Shown piece after piece: positions 12,584 through 20,238 of a stretch of DNA of 21,015 nt. The stretch spans positions 1 through 21,015 of IMG/VR virus record IMGVR_UViG_3300045007_000460; one strand, written 5' to 3'. The position numbers and the translations under genes are program-made. The notes below the pieces were generated by a model. The model was not told the origin of the DNA, ran no database searches, and saw only the letters and a program-made list of their open reading frames with translations. The stretch comes from a virus. Position 1 is the stretch's first letter, and every line of letters begins with the position of its first letter.

Positions 12584-13891
12584 ATGTCCAAGCCTAGTAT
12601 TATAATTTTAGCTAGCAATACGGGCACAGACCAAGAAGAAAACGATGAAACCCTGATTGTCATAGGGGCGATAATTTCAGACGAATTTCTGAATCGTGTT
12701 GCCAAAGTTGGAATACTCAAATATCTCACCACCAAATATTCTAAATTTCTGGTGGGGGCATGCTTGGACTATCACCGGAGGTTTGGTAGAGCACCAAAGT
12801 CTTCAATTACTGAGGTCGTTGAAGACAAAATCCAGAAACTGGAACCAACAACAGCCAAGCTGACAAAGAGATTGTTGGAATATGTGGCGGAACGATATGG
12901 TGATGGTGGGGATGAATTTGATTTTGATTATATTCTCCACAGGACAGAACAATACATACAAAAACAGTCTTTAATTCTTCGTAGGTTGCAAGAAGAACCC
13001 CTATTGGAAGAAAATAGAATATCAGAAGCCTTAGAGTTACTAAGTGGTTACAAATCCCCTTCCTTGTCAGAAGATATTGGCAAAGCCCAGCTTTCAGAAG
13101 TTCTTCCCAGATTGACTATCTCCTTCCAAGATTTGGAAGAAATGGACTTAAAAAAACGTGGCTTCCTTTTACTTGGAAATTTCCCCCTGGAAAGAAACAC
13201 AGTTACACTGATATCTGGGGACCCTGGTGCGGGAAAGACTTGGTTAGTCTATGAGCTAGCTAAGATAGCTAGTACGGGGGAACGGGGGTTTGGTGGGCAC
13301 TGTTACGCTAGCGACAGGACCAAAACTTTGATTGTTGATGGGGAATTGCCCCTAAAGGATATAGAAGAACGCAGTAAAGTAATGGAGCTAGGGGGAATTA
13401 GGCACTTATCCCTATTATCAAAGTCTTTGTTAGAAAAACACGATATTGTACCAGGACTTAATCTGACAGACAGGGAGGTTAGACAACTGCTCTCCGATTA
13501 TTTAGAAGAGAATGGAATTGAACTGCTAGTGTTAGATAACCTGTTTAGTCTTTTTGGTGGAATAGATTTAAATTCTGCTGAAGCTTGGAGTCCTGTAAAT
13601 GATTGGTTATTGAAATTGCGGAGTAAGGGGGTTTCTACTATACTAGTACACCACCCTAACAAACAAGGAACCCAACTAGGTACACATTCCAAATTATTCA
13701 ACATAAATAATGCGCTCACATTGAGGCGAGAAATCCCCAATGATGGGGACGCAGATTGCTGCTGTTTTTCTATAAAAGTTGATAAACAGAGAGGACGGGG
13801 GATAAAACTGAGTGGAAAAAAATTTATATTCAAAGATGGCGAGTGGTCCCATGAAATCAAATTTAGAGGAAAAACCGAGAAGGATTCATGA
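12584..13891 (+). CDS. Replicative helicase of the RepA/DnaB type (RecA-fold ATPase)
   Basis: A 435-residue protein. The N-terminus (ETLIVIGAIISDEFLNRVAK to about 110) resembles the DnaB N-terminal helical domain. The motor has Walker A SGDPGAGKT (about 211-219), a Walker B-like strand LLVLDNLFSLF (about 312-322), and a sensor-like strand STILVHHPNKQG (about 357-368), typical of RepA/AAA_25 hexameric helicases. It probably unwinds the fork ahead of synthesis with the CHC2/Toprim primase. The start ATG 12584 has no clear ribosome binding site, suggesting coupling to the gene 3 bases upstream. Cys-rich DADCCCFSIKVDKQRG near the end matches the tail strand of the family apart from the three Cys. 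Confidence 0.87.
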   Translation: MSKPSIIILASNTGTDQEENDETLIVIGAIISDEFLNRVAKVGILKYLTTKYSKFLVGACLDYHRRFGRAPKSSITEVVEDKIQKLEPTTAKLTKRLLEYVAERYGDGGDEFDFDYILHRTEQYIQKQSLILRRLQEEPLLEENRISEALELLSGYKSPSLSEDIGKAQLSEVLPRLTISFQDLEEMDLKKRGFLLLGNFPLERNTVTLISGDPGAGKTWLVYELAKIASTGERGFGGHCYASDRTKTLIVDGELPLKDIEERSKVMELGGIRHLSLLSKSLLEKHDIVPGLNLTDREVRQLLSDYLEENGIELLVLDNLFSLFGGIDLNSAEAWSPVNDWLLKLRSKGVSTILVHHPNKQGTQLGTHSKLFNINNALTLRREIPNDGDADCCCFSIKVDKQRGRGIKLSGKKFIFKDGEWSHEIKFRGKTEKDS

Positions 13892-14060
13892 GGAGAGAAT
13901 AAAATATTCTTGTTCTTGTGGGTGCACGGAATTTATTCAAGAAACTCTCCTAACATTAGAAATTTGGGAGACTTATTTATTGCCGACTCCTATTTCAAAA
14001 TCATCAATTTACTGCGCTAGATGCAAAACACCAATCGCTGTCAGAAATTTAGAGGATTAG
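13851..14060 (+). CDS. Zinc-ribbon-like small protein
   Basis: The frame encodes CSCGC ... YCARCKTPI, i.e. two pairs of closely spaced cysteines about 38 residues apart, a zinc-ribbon plan. ATG 13851 (69 residues) is the most ordinary start, but its site is weak and it overlaps the helicase gene by 41 bases; GTG 13812 is also in frame. GAGGAG at 13890 lies inside the reading frame and does not precede a usual start codon. The function is unknown. Confidence 0.55.
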   Translation: MKSNLEEKPRRIHEERIKYSCSCGCTEFIQETLLTLEIWETYLLPTPISKSSIYCARCKTPIAVRNLED

Positions 14061-14062
14061 TA

Positions 14063-14488
14063 ATGACGAAGGAGGAACGCTTTTTAGCCACACTAAAGTT
14101 TGGTATTGAAAACCCAACTAAAATAAAATCCTGTTTGGAAAAACTGTTTAAATCCAATCACCCCATTTTACAAGAATCTCGTGGGGCCCAATTATTTTTT
14201 GCCCAAGCCTGTTTTGACGCTATAATCCAAAGGGGGTTTAGTTTCAGAAAAATGACTTTTTCTGAAGAGGAAGAAAAACGGTCAAATTCTGTGCTCATGG
14301 TGTTGGCTTCGACTACCACCCCCATGATAGCCAGCCAAATATCAAAAGAAACAGACATTTCCATATCCTGTATCCATAAATTATTGGGAAAAATGGTTTT
14401 GTGCAATATGATATCACATAGCCCCCCAGTTAGGGTGGGAAAGTCTTATGCTAAAGGTTATTTTTTAGTCAAAAATGATAAAATTTAG
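14063..14488 (+). CDS. Helix-turn-helix protein, 141 aa
   Basis: ATG 14063 has AGAGGA at 14051-14056, 6 bases away, and follows the previous stop by 2 bases. The C-terminal half reads VLASTTTPMIASQISKETDI then SISCIHKLLGKMVLCNMIS, a winged-HTH pattern (strand, ASQIS helix, turn, recognition helix SISCIHKLLGKM, wing). The N-terminal 65 residues are helical. It could be a transcription regulator of the element, but the target is unknown. Confidence 0.65.
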   Translation: MTKEERFLATLKFGIENPTKIKSCLEKLFKSNHPILQESRGAQLFFAQACFDAIIQRGFSFRKMTFSEEEEKRSNSVLMVLASTTTPMIASQISKETDISISCIHKLLGKMVLCNMISHSPPVRVGKSYAKGYFLVKNDKI

Positions 14489-14494
14489 TATAAT
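14489..14494 (+). promoter_or_regulatory. Possible -10 box before the 14514 gene
   Basis: A perfect TATAAT overlaps the end of the HTH gene, 20 bases before ATG 14514. No convincing -35 element is present, and the DNA here is AT-rich, so chance is likely enough to keep confidence low. Confidence 0.25.
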
Positions 14495-14513
14495 AAAAAA
14501 TAGGAGTTAGCTT

Positions 14514-15203
14514 ATGCCACTCATTACCCACCAAGTTTTGCAGAAAGCGGTGAAGGAACTCAATTCTAAATATGGATTAAAGTTGAGATTTGTCACCACT
14601 AGGGAAATGTTAATTAATCAAATTTTGCATACCGTAAATGATTTGTTAGAAAAAGAAAAAGAAATTCCTCGTAACATTGAAGCCCTTTATGAAGCTCTTT
14701 TGACTTCTCAGGCTCGTGCTGAGGAACATCAATATGGGGAGGAAACTGTGATGGAAGAAGACATTTGTGGTGCTTATGGTGTGGATTATTCGGCAGAAGA
14801 CCCAGAATGCCAAGATTGTGACAAACAAGAAGAATGTGAGGAATTGACCAAAAAGGCCAAGGAAGCAGCTTTGGTCAAGGAAGCTGCTTTAACTAAACCT
14901 GCTCCCGCGAAAGAACCTAAAAAAGAGGCAAAACCTCAAAAAGAAAAGAAGGTTCCTAAATCTGGAGAGGGTCTTAGTCGTTATGGCCATAAACTTGGGA
15001 GCATGAATCATACTCTTGATGACTTGTTGGCCGAAGGTGCTACTCTGGAACAGCTAGCCAACGCGTTAGTTGAGAAACACGGAATAGACCCCAAAAAGGC
15101 TGCGGCAAAAGTCCGGGGCCACCCCGCCTGGCTTACTCAAACCATTGGCCTTGAGTTCACTGTAACAGACGGAGTTTATAAAGCCACGATTGAGAGTTTT
15201 TAG
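14514..15203 (+). CDS. Phage-type Cys-cluster protein with Lys/Ala/Pro linker
   Basis: A 229-residue protein. Residues 1-65 are helical; a cluster at about 84-110 reads CGAYGVDYSAEDPECQDCDK then EECEEL, a CxxC-type metal site I have seen in phage accessory proteins. A histone-H1-like linker rich in K, A, E and P spans about 112-156. The C-terminal part, RYGHKLGSMNHTLDDLLAEG then ATLEQLANALVEK, looks like a small DNA-binding or recruitment domain. AGGAG precedes ATG 14514. A role as a DNA-associated protein is inference; the family has no function I can name. Confidence 0.65.
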   Translation: MPLITHQVLQKAVKELNSKYGLKLRFVTTREMLINQILHTVNDLLEKEKEIPRNIEALYEALLTSQARAEEHQYGEETVMEEDICGAYGVDYSAEDPECQDCDKQEECEELTKKAKEAALVKEAALTKPAPAKEPKKEAKPQKEKKVPKSGEGLSRYGHKLGSMNHTLDDLLAEGATLEQLANALVEKHGIDPKKAAAKVRGHPAWLTQTIGLEFTVTDGVYKATIESF

Positions 15204-15217
15204 GATAGTTTTTCTTT

Positions 15218-16051
15218 ATGAAGGTTGGGATGATCTTACCTGTCTATAGAGATGACAGGCATTATTGGTATAAAAACTTTGTAAAAAAGATGATTCCCTC
15301 CCTTTTTTACTTGAGGAATACTCCAATAAAATTTCTTATCAATTTTCAGAGGTTTGGACAAAGTCAAGTAGATCAATTGATAGCCAATATGGCTTTATCT
15401 TATGGCTCTTCTTTTCAATACGGACATATAATTAATTACTACGAACCTCCAGTATCCATGTCGAAGATACGTGAAGACACAGCACAAATAGATCCAACTT
15501 GTGATATTTACATTTGTGCTGATGACGATATGGTATTTGGTAGAAATGCTTCACGTAGATACAACGAAATAATCAAGTATATGGAAGAAACCCCAAAATG
15601 TGGCGTAGTCATGGCTTTAGGTTATTATGGGGGGAACCACACCAAAGAGAAAATAATTGACACTTACGAAATGATATGGCAGACAGCCAGAGGACTTTTC
15701 TTAAGAAATGTAGGAGATCCAGGCTGGGTGTTTGTTCCCCCCGATTCTTGGGAATGTGTTGGAGGGCTAGAGGATGCTTATGCTGTATATTCTAGATTTG
15801 CTTTGGGGTATACTGGAGCTAAAACCTTTTGCCTGGACATTATCTCCCATGGAGGAAAAAGCGACCACAGATTTGAAGTAGCTAATCGGAAAAGGGGGCG
15901 GTATCCAATAGATACAGATATACACAACCCTAAGTTCGATTGCATAACAAAGTTGATTCGCCAAAAGTGGGAAGACCCGGATTGGCTTTTATGGAGAAAA
16001 CGATTACCCAAGGGACTAGCTAGCCTCCAAATCCCCCCTCAGGATTGCTGA
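15218..16051 (+). CDS. GT-A glycosyltransferase-like protein
   Basis: The 277-residue protein starts with the strand MKVGMILPVYRD, typical of family-2-like glycosyltransferases, and has a DxD metal/nucleotide-sugar motif in YICADDDMVF (D102-D104 region). SMSKIRE before it and WECVGGLEDAYAVYSRFALG then HGGKSDHRF after it fit acceptor-side elements. The sugar and acceptor are unknown; phage enzymes of this kind can modify DNA bases or host surface sugars. There is no good ribosome binding site at ATG 15218. The last eight codons (LQIPPQDC and stop) lie inside a 72-bp inverted-repeat copy, so the native C-terminus may have been replaced. Confidence 0.75.
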   Translation: MKVGMILPVYRDDRHYWYKNFVKKMIPSLFYLRNTPIKFLINFQRFGQSQVDQLIANMALSYGSSFQYGHIINYYEPPVSMSKIREDTAQIDPTCDIYICADDDMVFGRNASRRYNEIIKYMEETPKCGVVMALGYYGGNHTKEKIIDTYEMIWQTARGLFLRNVGDPGWVFVPPDSWECVGGLEDAYAVYSRFALGYTGAKTFCLDIISHGGKSDHRFEVANRKRGRYPIDTDIHNPKFDCITKLIRQKWEDPDWLLWRKRLPKGLASLQIPPQDC

Positions 16052-16100
16052 GACGTCCAGAGTGGGGCGATTTTAGTAAAGTTTGAAAGTGGGCTAGGTG
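16029..16100 (-). repeat. 72-bp perfect inverted repeat, copy 2 (end of glycosyltransferase gene)
   Basis: Exact reverse complement of 605-676. The copy begins in codon 271 of the glycosyltransferase gene and supplies its last codons and stop; the remaining 49 bases are noncoding. In this orientation CTCAG-GATTG-CTGAG (16038-16052) forms a hairpin over the stop codon. Confidence 0.95.
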
Positions 16101-16139
16101 TAATTTTGCTTTTAATTTTTTAAATAAAATAAAAATAGG

Positions 16140-16167
16140 GCTAAATGGTCCTGTCTGGGGTTTGAAA
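16140..16167 (+). promoter_or_regulatory. Conserved leader motif, copy B
   Basis: GCTAAATGGTCCTG followed by TCTGGGGTTTGAAA, matching the copy at 10588-10617. It ends 9 bases before ATG 16177, which has no AGGAG-like site. Bases 16101-16137 before it are an almost pure AT run with no gene. Confidence 0.6.
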
Positions 16168-16176
16168 GTCTGATAA

Positions 16177-16440
16177 ATGGCGAAAAAACCAAAACAAAAG
16201 ACTTATGGCAAGGAAGTAATAAGGCTAGTTAAAACGCACAACAAGACCCAAGTTTCCGAATGGTCTAGAGAAGTTATTTCCTACCGTGAAGACGGAACCA
16301 TTTTAAGGAAAAAAACTTTAAAACTTCTAACAGGGGGGGAATATACTTGGAAGTGGCGAGTATGGAAGATTATTCCAACCACACAACTTTCCACTCATTG
16401 GAAAACTATGTGTGAAAAAGAAGGATTCACAAGAATTTAA
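16177..16440 (+). CDS. Small basic hypothetical protein, 87 aa
   Basis: ATG 16177 follows the leader motif rather than a normal ribosome binding site. The protein is strongly basic at its start (MAKKPKQKTYGKEVIRLVK) and has beta-rich, Trp-containing sequence later (GGEYTWKWRVWKII), suggesting nucleic-acid binding. It lies directly before the sliding-clamp gene, so it may belong to the replication group. No family is recognised. Confidence 0.55.
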   Translation: MAKKPKQKTYGKEVIRLVKTHNKTQVSEWSREVISYREDGTILRKKTLKLLTGGEYTWKWRVWKIIPTTQLSTHWKTMCEKEGFTRI

Positions 16441-16450
16441 AGGAGAAAAC

Positions 16451-17221
16451 ATGAAAAGAAAACTACTGAAAAAAGAAGAACCCAAATCAACTGATAGTTC
16501 TATAACAGTCAAAGCCAAGGAATTTTCCAACTTTTTAGGTAAGATTTATCTTGGCTCTTTATTGAATGAATGCGTTTTAAAAAGTGTGGGCAAAGAAATA
16601 ATAGTGGAGGCCATAGACCCCACCAACATAATCTTTCTTACTGTTCGGTCCGATGTGGACATTTCCAACTTTGGTGACCTGGGTATTGGAGAAATCCAGC
16701 CCTTCCAAAAGTATATAAGTGATTGTCCCAAAGAAGAAATTGAGTTGATAAAAAAAGAAGACCGTATAAAAATTTCTTATTCTGGGATAGACCTAGACTA
16801 TCTTCTCACTAACCCCACTCTCATCAGCACCAATGAACCTGAAATGGGAAAAATGGAATTATTGATAGAGGGTTGCAACTTTAGTTTTAATTTAACCAAG
16901 GAAGTTCGGGACAGCTTTCTTTACATGGTCAATTTGCTGAAAACCAAAACTTGCTCTATAAAATTAAACAAAGGGGAGGTCTTACTAACAGGTGGGTTGG
17001 CACATGAACACCAATTTAAAATTCCTGTTGGTAAGCTGGAAGAGGGTTCCATGGAAGAATCCTTCACCTGTTCCTTTTATAGTGACTATGTAAAGGCTGT
17101 TTTTTCTGTATTAGATTTTAGAGGAGAAGAGTTGCCCACCATAATGTTCCAAGAAGAGGAATATCCGTTAATTATCAATAGTGGTGATGACTATTGGGCT
17201 ATACACCCACTACGACTATAA
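16451..17221 (+). CDS. Probable DNA sliding clamp (PCNA/gp45-like)
   Basis: From ATG 16451 (AGGAG at 16441-16445) the protein has 256 residues, the size of PCNA and T4 gp45. The pattern of short alternating strands, a first domain around ITVKAKEFSNFLGKI and VEAIDPTNIIFLTV, an interdomain region near LISTNEPEMGK, and a second domain ending WAIHPLRL fits a two-domain clamp. The D-P-T-N segment resembles the 'aMDpsn' loop of clamps. Clamp families diverge strongly, so the call leans on the clamp-loader gene 180 bases downstream. It would tether the polymerase, which is not in the window. Confidence 0.6.
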   Translation: MKRKLLKKEEPKSTDSSITVKAKEFSNFLGKIYLGSLLNECVLKSVGKEIIVEAIDPTNIIFLTVRSDVDISNFGDLGIGEIQPFQKYISDCPKEEIELIKKEDRIKISYSGIDLDYLLTNPTLISTNEPEMGKMELLIEGCNFSFNLTKEVRDSFLYMVNLLKTKTCSIKLNKGEVLLTGGLAHEHQFKIPVGKLEEGSMEESFTCSFYSDYVKAVFSVLDFRGEELPTIMFQEEEYPLIINSGDDYWAIHPLRL

Positions 17222-17246
17222 CCCGAACAAACCAAAGGAGGAAGCT

Positions 17247-17405
17247 ATGGGGAATGGGAAGTTTGGTGAAGATTGTTGTCAACAGTGTGGTTCACCAAGG
17301 GACCAATTTACTAAACAATGCTCTCGTTGCTTAGAGGTTAAAAGGGAATGGTATTATCGTAAAAATTGCCCAGGAGTGTTGGAGGAAATGAGAACAACTA
17401 CATGA
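17247..17405 (+). CDS. Small zinc-ribbon protein, 52 aa
   Basis: ATG 17247 has AAAGGAGG at 17234-17241. The peptide contains CCQQCGSPRD and QCSRCLEVKREWYYRKNCPG, a CxxC-x10-CxxC ribbon, probably zinc-binding. It is wedged between clamp and clamp-loader genes, with its stop overlapping the loader's ATG (ATGA), so it is likely translated with them. Confidence 0.7.
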   Translation: MGNGKFGEDCCQQCGSPRDQFTKQCSRCLEVKREWYYRKNCPGVLEEMRTTT

Positions 17406-18322
17406 GCTATATTTGGTATGAGAAATATCGTCCTCTTTCCTTAGATGATTTAGAGCTCCCGGCAAAAGTCCGGGAGCAACTAAATCGTTACACACAGGAT
17501 AAGGACATACCACACTTACTGTTTCACGGTCCAGCTGGTGGGGGAAAAACTACGGTCGCAAAGATTTTACTCAACACAATCCCTAATCAGCATTTATTAA
17601 TAAATGGTTCTTCGGAAAGATCCATAGATGTAATGCGAGAAACTGTTCAGAAGTTTGGATCTTCTTTACCACTACCAGGTAAAATAAAAATTGTATTTAT
17701 TGATGAGGCAGATGGACTTTTAGCTCCAGCCCAAAAACAATTACGGGGAACTATTGAAAAGTGCCAAGAAACCTGTAGATTTATTTTCACCTGTAATTAT
17801 CTTTCTAAAATTCTTGAACCTATTGCTTCTAGATTCCAGAAAATCAAGTTTCATCAATATCAAAAGGGTTCTCTGTTAAAGCACTTAATAAAGATACTGA
17901 AACAAGAAAACGTTAAGCACAACATAAAAGACCTGAATTTCGTTGCGGATAAATTCTTTCCAGATATTCGTACGATTATTAATTCCCTACAAATATGTAG
18001 CGTATCTGGAACTTTAGACTTATCCCATTTACAAGAAATAGAAGAAGAACTTTATTTCAAGGAAATTTCGGAAGCACTTAAAATGGGCAATTTAAGGAAA
18101 ATCCGGGAAACAGTGGCTTCACAACATGATTTTACCCCTTACTATAAATCGCTTTTTGATATCTTTATTTATGAAGTTCCGGAGGAAATAAGGCCAAATG
18201 TGGCCGTTTTGATTGGAGAATATCTTTATCGGGATTCTTCAGTTTTAGACAAGGAAATCAATTTTGCTTCTCTTTGTGTTGAAATCATGCATTCAATAGG
18301 GTGTAAAAATATAACATTTTAG
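17402..18322 (+). CDS. Clamp loader ATPase (RFC small subunit / T4 gp44-like)
   Basis: A 306-residue AAA+ protein that loads the sliding clamp onto primed DNA. It opens with WYEKYRP (5-11), the RFC box shared by archaeal/eukaryotic RFC and gp44. Walker A is GPAGGGKT (43-50), Walker B is IDEAD (100-104), sensor 1 is TCNY (130-133) and the arginine-finger motif is SRF (143-145), where cellular RFC has SRC. A C-terminal helical collar follows (to 306). The ATG overlaps the stop of the zinc-ribbon gene. No second (gp62 or RFC-large) subunit is obvious nearby. The type is that of archaea/eukaryotes and T4-like phages, not the bacterial gamma complex. Confidence 0.92.
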   Translation: MSYIWYEKYRPLSLDDLELPAKVREQLNRYTQDKDIPHLLFHGPAGGGKTTVAKILLNTIPNQHLLINGSSERSIDVMRETVQKFGSSLPLPGKIKIVFIDEADGLLAPAQKQLRGTIEKCQETCRFIFTCNYLSKILEPIASRFQKIKFHQYQKGSLLKHLIKILKQENVKHNIKDLNFVADKFFPDIRTIINSLQICSVSGTLDLSHLQEIEEELYFKEISEALKMGNLRKIRETVASQHDFTPYYKSLFDIFIYEVPEEIRPNVAVLIGEYLYRDSSVLDKEINFASLCVEIMHSIGCKNITF

Positions 18323-18335
18323 AAAGGAGATTAAA

Positions 18336-18607
18336 ATGGGCGTTTATGATACCTAGTTTATGATACCTACTGGAATGTTAATAAACCCGAGGAAATAAAT
18401 CCGAGTTCTGTGGGCATCCAAATTAGAGTTGGGGATAACAACTTTGTTGATTACTACATAGGGGATTTCGTAGAAATCCCAGATGGTATTTATTTTGGTT
18501 ACGGGGGAGCTGTTGTAATTTTTAATGGAACAGTAGTTGCTGTTTTTTCAGAAAAGGATTATTACAATAAATGGGGGGGCACCCCAGAGATTAAATTGGA
18601 GTCATAA
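18336..18607 (+). pseudogene. Small gene broken by a 14-bp tandem duplication
   Basis: AAAGGAG precedes ATG 18336, but the frame stops after six codons (MGVYDT, TAG 18354-18356). Removing one of two identical 14-base units (18342-18355, 18356-18369) restores an uninterrupted 85-codon frame to TAA 18607: MGVYDTYWNVNKPEEINPSS ... EIKLES, with a beta-rich core DGIYFGYGGAVVIFNG. The downstream part alone could start from GTG 18410 (65 residues). It may be a real recent mutation, a phase-variable switch or an assembly error. The family is unknown. Confidence 0.7.
18342..18369 (+). repeat. Perfect 14-bp tandem duplication
   Basis: GTTTATGATACCTA occurs twice head to tail, at 18342-18355 and 18356-18369, with no mismatch. 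It shifts the frame and makes the TAG described for the 18336 gene. Confidence 0.95.
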
Positions 18608-18609
18608 AA

Positions 18610-19026
18610 ATGCAAACTTTTATGCCTTATCCAGATTACAGAAGAACTGCTGCTTGCTTAGATAGAAGTCGGTTGGGTAATCAAAGAATAGAAGCCCGAA
18701 CCATTATAAGGACTCTGGAAGGAATATACAAGGCTTGGGATAGGCATCCCGCTGTTCAAATGTGGAAAGGGTTTATTCCGGCCCTAAAACTGTATTTCAA
18801 CATGATTTCAGAAGAGTGGGTGAATAGAAAATATGTCCACAATTTGGGTTTTTATCCAGTACCAAGTATAATAAAATATCCACCTTGGTTTGGTAAACGG
18901 GAATTTCATGATAGCCACAAAGCCGCATTATTGTATAAAAGCCCAGAATGGTATTCCCAATTTGGTTGGGCAGTAGAGCCGAGGATAGAATATTGGTGGC
19001 CTTCAAAACATTCTTTCACTTTATAG
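18610..19026 (+). CDS. Pyrimidine-dimer DNA glycosylase family protein (Pyr_excise)
   Basis: The 138-residue protein matches the pattern of the T4 endonuclease V-like family in bacteria and phages: MQTFMPYPDYRRTAACLDRS at the start, then RLGNQRIEARTI, HPAVQMWKG, KYPPWFG with EFHDSHKAALLYKSPEW, and the WWP ending. These enzymes excise UV-induced cyclobutane dimers or act on related lesions. The length is usual for the family and the start ATG 18610 follows the broken gene by 2 bases. A repair role for the phage genome is likely. Confidence 0.88.
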   Translation: MQTFMPYPDYRRTAACLDRSRLGNQRIEARTIIRTLEGIYKAWDRHPAVQMWKGFIPALKLYFNMISEEWVNRKYVHNLGFYPVPSIIKYPPWFGKREFHDSHKAALLYKSPEWYSQFGWAVEPRIEYWWPSKHSFTL

Positions 19027-19105
19027 GAAAAGTTGGTTGGACAATAATCCTGCTAATTTCCGCTTTTTGTTATATGGAAAAGGAATATCTTTAAATGGAG
19101 TTAAA

Positions 19106-19465
19106 ATGGCTATCGATTTGCATACTTTGGGCAAGGAACAGGCAGCTTTAAATCTATTAAATATCGTTTGTGAGATAAGTGACCAAAGGAATCGTCTGCA
19201 CAACCTCCGTTGGGTCCAAACAATTTTGTCCCGTTTTGGTCGGGGAGTTAATGTTCTTAAGAAAATAGATAGTCCCCATATTAGAATGGAGATGGTTGTT
19301 TTGTGGAGAAAAGATTGGGTAAATACAATTAATAGAAAAGGAACAGTTGGCCCGAATGTTAAATCTCACCTGCGGTCTGTTGTTTATGCTAGGACCAGGG
19401 AAATAATGAGAACTGCTTTTACCCAAATAAAGGAAAATAAAGAACAGCAAAAAAACCAACAGTAG
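19106..19465 (+). CDS. Basic hypothetical protein, 119 aa
   Basis: ATG 19106 has GGAG at 19097-19100. A TTG at 19037 is in frame and would add 23 protein-like residues (NNPANFRFLLYGKGISLNG) and close an 80-base gap, so the longer form (142 residues) is a real alternative. The product is helical and rich in Arg, Lys and Gln, ending QIKENKEQQKNQQ. No family is recognised. Confidence 0.6.
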   Translation: MAIDLHTLGKEQAALNLLNIVCEISDQRNRLHNLRWVQTILSRFGRGVNVLKKIDSPHIRMEMVVLWRKDWVNTINRKGTVGPNVKSHLRSVVYARTREIMRTAFTQIKENKEQQKNQQ

Positions 19466-19478
19466 GTATCAAACAGAA

Positions 19479-19856
19479 ATGGAAAATCCGATAGAATTTA
19501 TCAACAATGCTTGGCTGAAGAATGCCCCTGTAACTTCTCGGGAGAACCAATTTGCAGAATATTTTCCCGTTGTAAGAATACTGAGTTTTTACCCAAAACT
19601 ACTCAAAAAAATGGGTATTTTTTCTGGCCTACAGCCTGAGTTACCTGTTTGGTCTTCGGGTTGCATTTTATATCATATACTCCCCAAGGTTTCTCAAGTT
19701 CCAAGAAGCAAAAAATATATCTCCGCCAAGCAGGAAGAAGAAAAACCAGAAATGGTCGCTATAGGAAAAATATTCTGTGTCAATAAAAAGCATGCTAAAC
19801 AACTTTCTATAATTTTAAAGCAACAGAGAATTAGTTTGGGGGAAAAGGGGAAATGA
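19479..19856 (+). CDS. Hypothetical protein, 125 aa
   Basis: ATG 19479 has only a weak site (GTAGGT). The product begins MENPIEFINNAWLKNAPVTS, has a hydrophobic middle (VWSSGCILYHILPKV) and a basic C-terminus with KKHAKQLSIILKQQRISLG. No motif or family is recognised; the position in a tight run of genes supports it. Confidence 0.6.
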   Translation: MENPIEFINNAWLKNAPVTSRENQFAEYFPVVRILSFYPKLLKKMGIFSGLQPELPVWSSGCILYHILPKVSQVPRSKKYISAKQEEEKPEMVAIGKIFCVNKKHAKQLSIILKQQRISLGEKGK

Positions 19857-19878
19857 ATTTTCAAGGTATGATAAAATT

Positions 19879-20238
19879 ATGGGTATAAAAGAACTGATTG
19901 GCAGTAAGAGTAAGGTGGAAGAATTCAGAGAGCTTGCTGAGAAGGCCGAAACTAAAGAAGAATTGCGAGAATTAGAAACACATCTTCTAAAGCCCGAAAA
20001 GCTCCCCCCTGTTATACATGAAGTCAAATATCTAACGGATTTAAAGAAAAACACAGTCCGTTTGGTATTTGGTAAATCAGAAGAATACGAACTTTTTTGT
20101 AAACATTTCAGGGTATTAAATTACATTGAAACTAATGTCACAGATATCCACAAATTAATAGCCTTTCTTCAGGCCCTTGAAGAAAAGATCATAATTTATC
20201 AGGATGGTAAAATACAAGTAAATAAGGAGAAAACCTAA
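19879..20238 (+). CDS. Hypothetical protein, 119 aa
   Basis: ATG 19879. The N-terminal third is a charged helix (SKVEEFRELAEKAETKEELR), perhaps a coiled coil; the rest has strands and a helix (NTVRLVFGKSEEYELFCKHF, then KLIAFLQALEEKIIIYQDG). No family is recognised. The stop overlaps the next start (TAATG), so the two are coupled. Confidence 0.6.
   Translation: MGIKELIGSKSKVEEFRELAEKAETKEELRELETHLLKPEKLPPVIHEVKYLTDLKKNTVRLVFGKSEEYELFCKHFRVLNYIETNVTDIHKLIAFLQALEEKIIIYQDGKIQVNKEKT

Noticed and set aside
15352-15362. Iteron-like TTTGGACAAAG in the glycosyltransferase gene, and a similar GACAAGGAAAT at about 18247 in the clamp-loader gene
   Set aside because: Single isolated copies explained by coding sequence (the second encodes LDKEI), with no periodic neighbours.
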